64,000 nt of DNA, taken from positions 35,140,438-35,204,437 of the forward strand of contig NW_026555339.1 in NCBI RefSeq assembly GCF_029017545.1. The letters run 5' to 3'. The translations under genes were made by a program, and so were the position numbers. Numbering within the stretch: the stretch's first letter is position 1; every line of letters starts with the position of its first letter. Shown piece after piece: positions 56,451 to 64,000 of the stretch. The stretch is from Prosopis cineraria (taxonomy: Eukaryota > Streptophyta > Magnoliopsida > Fabales > Fabaceae). The notes beneath the pieces are model-generated. The model saw nothing but the letters and a program-made list of their open reading frames with translations. It was not told the DNA's origin and ran no database searches.

Positions 56451-57149
56451 AACACAAGCTTTATATTCTGCTATGTTGTTAGTACAATCAAATTCTAATT
56501 TGATGGCCACTGGAAGTGTTTTCCTTCTGGTGAAAAACGATCACCGCTCCTACCCTATTTCCATGCACGTTGGCGGCTCCATCAAAATACATTTCCCATT
56601 CTTGCTCTTCATTTTTCCTTCATCACAACCTTCTTCTGTAGTGCATATGCCTTCATCAGGAAATTGAAAATCTAATGGCTAGCATCTCTAAGGATTATCG
56701 GCCAAGTGATCAGCTATTACACTACCTTTGAACTGACTTTTGCATCACATGCTTTATATCATATTTTGATAGTACAAACTTGCCATTTTACTCTACTCTC
56801 TACCAGCAATGTGCGGGCTCTCAAAGATGTATTTAAGTGGGTCCACTCGTGAGATTAGCTAGGTAGTGTAGTAAAGCATGTATTGCCTTAGCCTTCTAGT
56901 TGCCCATACTAGTCCACAACAAGTTCGCTCAATCACCGATAACGAGCTTCACACTCATTAAACTTCTTGCTCAAGAAATAAATCGCTCTTTCCTTCTTTC
57001 CAGAATCATCAGTTGACCTAGCATTGCTCCCATTGAGCGAGGTAAAGTTGTTAGGTAAAGGATTAGTGGACGATCTGGTGATGGACGGACTAAATTGGGG
57101 ATTTAACAAAAATCTTTAATTTTATCAAAGCCTTTTGACAATCATCATC
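56451..57149 (-). pseudogene. Copy 2 RNase H/second RNase H fragment, error-rich
   Basis: Corresponds to 47,651-48,350. About a dozen small indels against copy 1 in under 700 bp break every frame, against very few in the following kilobases. The EFDCTNNIAEYKACV motif of the second RNase H is still readable at 56,450-56,505. I read the indel excess as low-quality sequence at a contig end. Confidence 0.75.
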
Positions 57150-58318
57150 CTATGTCTCCTTGCAATTTTTCTTTAACAGCTTAAACATTGGTTCGCAAGT
57201 GGCTGTTAGATTGGCAATGAATCTAGTAATATAATTCAATCGTCCCAAGAAACTTCTAACTTCTTTCTCTGTTTGGGGAGATGGCATTTCTTGAATTGCT
57301 CTTACTTTATCTGGATCTACTTCTATCCCTTTACGACTCACAATGAATCCTAATAACTTCCCAGAAAGAGCTCCAAAAATGCATTTGTTAGGATTCAATC
57401 TTAGCCGATATTCGCGTAATCTCCCAAATAGCTTTCTAAGGACTCCAACATGACTCTCATTCTCCGCTGATTTAGCTACCATATCATCTACATATACTTC
57501 AATTTCTTTATGCATCATGTCATGGAATAGTGCTACCATAGCTCGTTAATAAGTTGCCCCAGTATTTTTCAAACCAAAAGGCATTACCCGATAATAATAA
57601 GTTCCCCATTGGGTTGTAAAGGTTGTTTTCTCTTTATCCCTTTCATGCATAGGGATTTGATTGTACCCTGAATAACCATCCATAAAGGAATAGCGATAGC
57701 TTCGAGCAGTATTATCGACCAATACATCAATGTGGGGTAATGGAAAAGTCATCTTTCAGACTCGCATTATTTAGATACGATAATCAACACACATTCAAAT
57801 CCGACCATCTTTTTTAGGAACAGGAACAATATTTGCCACCCATTATGGGTAAGTTACTACCTCCAAAAATCCTGCTTCTAACTTCTTTATTACTTCTTCT
57901 TTTATTTGCAAGGACACCCCCGTGTTTTATTCTCCTTAACTTTTGTTTCTTAGGCTCGACCTTAGGAAGTAATGGTATTTTATGAGAAGCAATGCTTGGG
58001 TCTAGCCCAGGCATGTCTTTATATGACCATGCAAACACATCTATGTATTCTTTGAACAACTCAATCATTTGTTCCCTTTCAGGATTATCTACTATTTTGA
58101 GCATTCTTTGATCCTCCTCGGTTCCTATATTAACCATCTCAATCACTTCTTCATGTGGGCATATTCCCTTATCACTCAATTCAAGCATCTTTGAAAAAGT
58201 TTGGATTATGTCTTCATCATCAGACTCATAATCATGCATATCAGTGGCAACGAATGAATCATCTTCACAGGGTTTATTAATCTCTGGGTGGGAGATGGAA
58301 TCAGAAGAAACAAAATCC
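57150..58318 (-). pseudogene. Copy 2 reverse transcriptase
   Basis: Same blocks as copy 1: YVDDM at about 57,480, GYSGYNQIPMHERDKEKT and MPFGLKNTGATY, LELSDKGICPHEEVIEMVNI. The nonsense codons of copy 1 are present at the matching positions. Private changes are one-base indels near 57,745 and 57,775 and an extra T near 57,926. Confidence 0.85.
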
Positions 58319-58534
58319 CTAGATAATGAATATGGAATAAGGAACAGGAATGAAACGGAGAAAGATGTATTGAAGTAGATAGGGTGGAATAAAGAAATAG
58401 ACATGAATACAATTGAAATTCATTTTCATGAATTATGTGTATCGAAAGTTTGCATTAGTGAATACCCAAGATTTATTACCTAAACCTGGGCTGAAAAGTG
58501 GATAAAATAGGAACAACATAATTGAGACAATTAC
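58319..58534 (-). other. Predicted intron between protease and RT, copy 2
   Basis: Same 216-bp length and donor (GTAATTG) as copy 1. The acceptor is ATTATCTAG instead of ATTATCCAG, still a valid AG. The splice would again join the frames in phase. Confidence 0.6.
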
Positions 58535-59978
58535 TCTAAGCTAATGACATCATTGGCCTCTTCAAACTTCCAATTTGCCAGAACTTCGTTGGAATCATCG
58601 ACTGCAATTGAGGCACTTGTTTGCATGCTACATCTTCATTAAAAGAGATCACTAAGATAGTTGGTTTATATATCACCTCGGACGGGCCTGGGAAGGATTC
58701 TTTAATGTGTGGAATCTCCAATTTACTAGCCTTTTTGCCTTTTGCCAAACTTGCTTTGTCTTTCATCTGGTCTTCTAGGGTAGGCTCATACCCTAACCCT
58801 TGGCGATTACAATTATCCAAAACCTTAATTGGACTCGTAATTCCTTGTAAATGAGAGCCTAAACCTTTCCCTGGCATAAACCCACTCTTCGCCATGATTT
58901 TAGCCACGACGGAATTGATGTTGTGAGTACTATCGCAAATACCCTCGACCTCTAGGCTTTGAAAGGAAACTCCATGATCTTTTTCTGCAGCCTCAACATA
59001 AGGGAGTGAGCTTGGTTTGCTCACCATGATTTCCTCCTCTCCTTTAACTGCTATAATTCTCCCATCACTGACGAATTTAACCTTTTGATGTAAGGTAGAA
59101 GGAACAGCCCTAGCAGAATGAATCCATGGCCTTCCTAGCAGCATTGTGTAACTTGGATCTATGTTCATGAGTTGGAAATCCACCTTAAACCTGCTTGGCC
59201 CTATCTCCAGGGAGAGACAAACGGATCCTAATACTTCCCGTCTTGATCCATCGAATGCTCTTACCACAATATTACTTTTATGTACACTTGAAGCTTCTAG
59301 TGATAATGATTCAAATGTGGAGAGCGGCAATACATTTAACGCTGATCCTCCGTCAATTAATACTCTTGCAATTATGAACCCTTCACATTTCAAAGTGATG
59401 TGCAAAGCCTTGGCTTGATGGGCAGCGGTTTCTGTAACTTCCTCTTCCGAAAAGGAAATGGTAGAGGAGGCTTTTACAACATTCATTACACTCGCCACCT
59501 TCTCAGGGGTTATATTAGGCTGCATAAAAGCTTGATTCAACACTTCTTGCAATGCTTGGCGATGCGCTTCGGAACTCAAAATCAAAGAAAGTATGGAAAT
59601 ACGCGCTGGAGTTTTCTTCAATTGGTCCACAATGCTGTAATCACTTTGCTTCATAATCGATAAAAACTCATCTTCTAACTTTTCCATTTCTTTAGGATTA
59701 TCTTCCTTTGGCCTGTCAATACTTGCATTTTTCTCTTTTACCATTTTCCTAATGTAAGATGGTAGGTATGGTTTTCCACTTCGAGTAACACCCCCTTGGT
59801 TTGCCATTTCATTGCTTATCCCGGCAATCAACGTTGGGTTTTTGTGGTTCTCCACAATGCTTTGATATTTCCACGGGACTGCTTGATCACTTTCATAGGG
59901 AAAGGGATGAGGCGTGCTTATGGTCAATGTTGGTTGTCTTGCGTGAGGTGCAAGATCTACAGAGGCTTTGTTTATCAC
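58535..59978 (-). pseudogene. Copy 2 protease with G-patch, uninterrupted frame
   Basis: Here the linker, protease (LIDGGSALNVLP, LLGRPWIH) and G-patch-like GFMPGKGLGSHLQG are in one frame of 480 codons, because the base missing near 50,621 in copy 1 is present at about 59,420. A one-base loss near 58,620 alters the last residues (ACKQVPQLQ...). Upstream, a shared TAG separates it from gag. Confidence 0.85.
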
Positions 59979-59986
59979 AAAAGAGA

Positions 59987-61780
59987 CTACCTAGACTCGC
60001 TCTTTTGGGCTTGAATTTTTAATGACAAGCTCAATATGTTTTTTTCTACCATGCACACTTTAGCGTCTCCCTTCTTTACAGACACGATCCCTAACGCCAT
60101 CATTTTTCTAATAGCTCCTTTAAACTGTTCACAACTTTCTATGTCATGGCCTATTTTTGCCTGATGATATTCACAATATCCAGGCATTTGATTAGTGAAA
60201 TTATTCGTGAGGAGCATTTCTCGCATATAGCCATACTCCTTTAAGTGAGCATAAAGCTCATTCATAGGCATCCTGATCCTTGCGGAGCTTTTGAAGCACG
60301 CATCTTCTTCTTCAATAGCGTTGACTCGTTTTTCGTGATTTGGGAGTGGATCAGTAGTAAAGGTAGAGCTTCCCTCTTCTTTAAGCTGGATATGGTTAGA
60401 ATCAACCAGGTCTAGCACATTCCTTTTAAACGTCACACAGTCTTCTATTGAGTGCCCAGGTGCACCCATGTGGTATTCACAAACAACATTTGGATTATAC
60501 CATGCCGGGTAAGGTGGACCAAGAGGCTTATAAGGTCGCGGACCTAATAATAGGGCTGTCAAAAGTTTATGGTACAATTCAACATTTGTTAATCCAAAAT
60601 TGGGCCATGGGCGACTATCCCTGGATTGGACATTTCTCCTCTCTCCATCCTGTCTGTGCTTGTTAGGCCTGAACCTAAATTGTTGCTGTCTTTGATTCCT
60701 TCCCTCTATTTGATAAGGGACTTGAGAATTGGTAGCTGCTTGTCTTATAGGTTGAATATAGTTCACGTTCCCTTCTTTCTTTTTTTGGTCATAGTTCTTT
60801 CATGAACTACTTTCAGCTTGAGAAGTGGCTATCATCCCTTCTTGTATGTCTATGTCAATCCTTTCCCCAATTACCATTAAATCGGCAAAATCAGTGACAT
60901 GTGTTCCTATCATGTGTTGGTAAAATGGCTTAGGCAATGCACGGATGAAGTACGAGCAAAGTTCGGAATTAACCATTGGAGGTTGCACTTGCGAAGCCAC
61001 TATTCTCCATCTTTGAGCATATTCTTTGAATGACTCTTATGATTTCTTGGTCATTGCTTTCAATTGTTCTCTGGTTGGAGTAGTATCAAGATTGAACTTG
61101 TATTGTCTCATGAAAACATCCACAAGGTCTTTCCATCTTTTAATCTTGGTTTGGTCTAGTTGCATGTACCAAGTCAATGCGGCTCCAGTTAAGCTTTCGG
61201 GAAAGAAGTTTATCAGAAACTTCTCATCTTGTGATCATATGGACATCTTTGTGCAATAGGCCCTCAAATGATAAATTGGGTTACTTGTACCATCATATTT
61301 ATCGAAGCTTGGCATCTTGAATTTCTTGGGAACATCAATTTCTGGGGTCAAACATAATTCTTTCAAGTCAAAGGAACCCCACATGTTTGATCCTTGAAGA
61401 GCCTTCAATTGATCTTTCATCTCTCCAAGTTCTTCTTTCAACTCCTTCTCTTTATGTAGCACTTGTGGGATTTGGAACATGTAGGCATGATCTTCCCCAA
61501 GACCATCCGGTATGTTAAAGGCCCCTATCCCAGAATCTTGTTTCTCTAGCGTGGGTACTTTAGGATCTGATCCTCTGTTTGGCTCAATTGTTCTATTAGC
61601 TGCTTTCTCATCTGCTACGGTATTCTGTGGTGGGTTATCATCACTTCGTCCTTTTAGAGCCTCTGTTAGCAATTTCATCATGTCACTTATTTCGGCCATT
61701 TTAGACTCCACTGCAGACATCCGATCATTTAAGGTTGCTGACTCATTCATGTTTGAATTTTCCATTGCACGACTACGCAA
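59987..61780 (-). pseudogene. gag: Copy 2 gag
   Basis: Starts MRSRAMENSNMNE at 61,780. The N-terminal coiled-coil part runs in frame into the core (KFKMPSFDKYDGTSN), unlike copy 1, but a private TGA at about 61,235 (Trp position, WSQDE in copy 1) and a stop near 61,038 interrupt the core. Zinc-finger motifs CEYHMGAPGHSIEDC and CEYHQAKIGHDIESC are retained (about 60,450 and 60,150). The tail changes frame in the T-run near 60,045. Confidence 0.85.
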
Positions 61781-62142
61781 TCGTGTGTTGTATGCTCGAG
61801 TGGCGGGAATCTGGTCAATCGAGTTTTTCTTTTGAGGCGCAATGTTGGCTTACCTGTGTAACATAATAATTAATTTTAATAAGTTTTACCTTTACGTTTG
61901 TTTTGTAAGATATCCAGCATTGTGTAGACATAAGGGTTTCACGACACTAGCACCCTTTAAATTCCTCTAGAAATTTATTATTTCATAGGGGATTCAAAGT
62001 TGACCATTGAATTAGAAGGACATTGGATCCTATCAAAATTCAAGGTTTTAAGACAATGATGGTAGTACAAATCAATCAACAATTTCACAACCACAAAGCG
62101 TCATATGGATCCTCATACAATGATTCAAATGTTAATACAGAT

Positions 62143-64000
62143 TTAGAACTTTGTCACGCTATTGAGTTCTTTTACAATTTCATTGCACAAATGGAAGAAT
62201 TCAACAATCTCTAACGGAGTTCCTCCAGGGAGAACCATGCCTTCAGCTTGCTTAAATGCTCTTGCAAATTCTGGAATTTTGTCGTTAGCCAAATCAATTA
62301 TCTGCCTACATTTTAACATCCACTCTTTGGTTTCTTCTGTTTGATCAAGGCAAAGTGATTTCCACTCTTCTAAGACTTCATTTTGTTGATTAAGCCTCCG
62401 AACAAAGTTCTGTGCTGTCTCAGCTGCACTTCCTCTCACCCTTGCTAGTTCATTCACCTTCCTTTCTAATTGTCTTGTGAGTGTATTGATTTCTTGCTGC
62501 ATCTCCTCAATGGGTCTGATGTCTTGTAATTCCTTCTTCAATGCATCATTTTCCCTGACTATTTTGACAAGTCTTGCTCTAGTACTTTGAACTTTGTTAT
62601 CACTAGTTTGCACTTCCCTTTTCAGTTTGGCATTTTCCTTTTTCAATTTCTTAGTCTCAGGTGTTTCTTCAAGGTTATGCCCTTCTCTTTCCTTTGCTAG
62701 CTTCCTCCGTAACTCAACGCATTCGTTTTGGTATTTTTCCAATTCTTCTTTATTCTTAGACTCTGAGCTAGCAAGCGCTTGTAACTCATTTTCCTTCATC
62801 TTCAAGCATTCAACCAATTGCCCATTAATCTCTTTCAAGTTATTGCCTAACAAGGGATTTTGAGGATGAAATAAAGGATTTGCTCCTTGAATCATACTCT
62901 TCAGCCAAGTAGTGTATTCTGGACTTGAGTTTACTACACATATCCCTAGCTCAATCTTCCCTTTGTAACCTATCTCTTGCCATGCTTCTTTGACATTCTG
63001 GTTTGATAACTTTGTCCCATCCTCCTTATGTAGAAAGTATAACTCCTGCACCTCTTTCTTAAAAGGAACATTTTGCTTATAGGCCAGTTGCCTTAACGCT
63101 AAGGAAGGGTTATAGTTGATACACCCTCTGGGTCCCATTAAAGGCACATTCGGAAAGTCACCACAATGGTAAATAACCTCCTCTTTCCACCACCAGTCTA
63201 GTTTCCATAAAATGGAACTTTCTTTAAGTTCTGAGAAGGTTCTTTTCCAATCCATGTAGCTCATTCCGTCAATCACGAATTGGCCTTTAAAAGACATGAG
63301 TGGATTACTGTCTGAGTCGTTCTTCTTTCTGAAAGGAAGTGTCTTTCCATAAAGGTGGCCAAGCATCCATAAATCCAGTAATGCAATACAACAATTGACC
63401 TTTCCTTTCCTTTTATTGTGACATTGAGTTAAGGTCAAGTATGTTTCTGCCAAGATTGCTGGTACCGGATTCACGTTATGGTATTCCACCATTTGGAATA
63501 CACTAATGGCTCCTAAGTCAATTATGCCAATTGATGATGGAAACAGGATTATTCCATATATGCATAAGGCAAAGACTTTGCAAAATGTAACCTAAGCCTC
63601 TTTTCCTGCCAAAACTTTCAAGTGGGCTTCTACATCAGCTCTTAAGATTCCCTCTGTTTGTCCTGGGCAAACCATTCGTACCTTTCCTTAGGAATTTCCA
63701 AAATTTTCGCTATCGTACCTCGAGATGGTAAATACCCAGGATAAAGATATACTGCCATGTTCTCCTTAAGGGGCATTCTCAAAATTTCTCCATATTCTTC
63801 CAAAGTCGGTGCCATTTGAAAGTCTTGAAATGTGAAACATCTTAACGAGGCATCCCAATATTAGCTTAATTCCATTATTGCATCATTATGTATTGTGACC
63901 GACAGAAGATCCAAGATATTTCCATATTTCCTTTTAAAATCTTACATAATCTTCCCTTTGATATGACGGCTCAACTCAATTAAGGTTTCCAGTGGCTCAA
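62143..64000 (-). pseudogene. Copy 2 ORF1 protein
   Basis: 449 codons are open from about 63,492 to 62,143: the C-terminal part of the DUF7745-like domain (MVEYHNVNPV, LDLWMLGHLYGKTLP, DGMSYMDWKRTF) runs straight into the coiled coil (about residues 225-390), showing these are one protein. The TAG upstream near 63,595 is shared with copy 1. The start lies beyond the window. Confidence 0.8.

Larger units (their letters stand above)
56451..64000 (-). mobile_element. Ogre-like element, copy 2 (partial)
   Basis: Nearly identical to 47,651-55,202 at a constant offset of about 8.8 kb, in the same orientation. It covers second RNase H (part), RNase H, RT, intron, protease/G-patch, gag and ORF1, and runs off the window. 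It shares copy 1's old nonsense mutations but has its own few substitutions and indels. Its integrase, 3' UTR and LTR would fall in the gap. Confidence 0.85.

Noticed and set aside
49745..62863. Plus-strand frames over the Ogre bodies (for example 50,363-50,620 and 62,594-62,863)
   Set aside because: Shadows of the minus-strand gag/pol/ORF1; they repeat identically in both copies only because the DNA does.

Overview
The window is repeat-dominated, AT-rich nuclear DNA from a flowering plant, probably a eudicot. The evidence is GT-AG introns, a multi-exon plant gene, a decayed pentatricopeptide-repeat (PPR) gene, Tourist/Stowaway-type MITEs, a chromovirus, and Ogre/Tat-type Ty3/gypsy elements, which are a plant-specific group. 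I saw no bacterial, organellar, rRNA or tRNA genes. The species cannot be named from the sequence.

Layout. 1-31.5 kb is a graveyard of transposable elements: an Ogre-type LTR without internal region (about 2.8-6.2 kb, + orientation) carrying a captured gene scrap; inverted-repeat elements (9.4-11.1, 11.7-12.9, 14.5-15.2, 28.7-29.0 kb); a clean solo LTR with a GACAA target-site duplication (16,165-17,875); a pair of old direct LTR-like repeats (19.3 and 21.6 kb); a hAT transposase remnant (22.3-22.7 kb); a 5'-truncated chromovirus full of nonsense mutations (22.9-27.6 kb) whose 3' LTR carries a cluster of heat-shock-element-like motifs; and a PPR pseudogene (29.4-30.1 kb).

31.5-38.8 kb holds the only gene that looks functional, on the minus strand. 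Nine coding exons join in phase to give about 555 codons of a protein I do not recognise. Its largest intron contains a Stowaway-like and a Tourist-like MITE. Just upstream of its 5' end lies the 5' LTR, PBS and partial gag of a second Ty3/gypsy element.

That gag is cut at 39,634/39,635 by a large Ogre-like element on the minus strand (39,635 to about 56.3 kb): 3.47-kb 3' LTR, polypurine tract, long 3' UTR with two different tandem repeat arrays, integrase, RNase H plus second (archaeal-type) RNase H, RT, a predicted 216-bp intron, protease with G-patch, gag, and an extra ORF1 upstream of gag. Both copies are coding-dead: they share nonsense mutations, and the integrase catalytic Glu has become Lys in copy 1.

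After a 100-N assembly gap (56,351-56,450) a second, nearly identical copy of the ORF1-gag-pro-RT-RNase H part runs to the window end. It is either a tandem copy or an assembly duplication. The element parts would act together (packaging by Gag, maturation by PR, reverse transcription by RT/RH, insertion by IN), but here they are relics that need trans help if they move at all.
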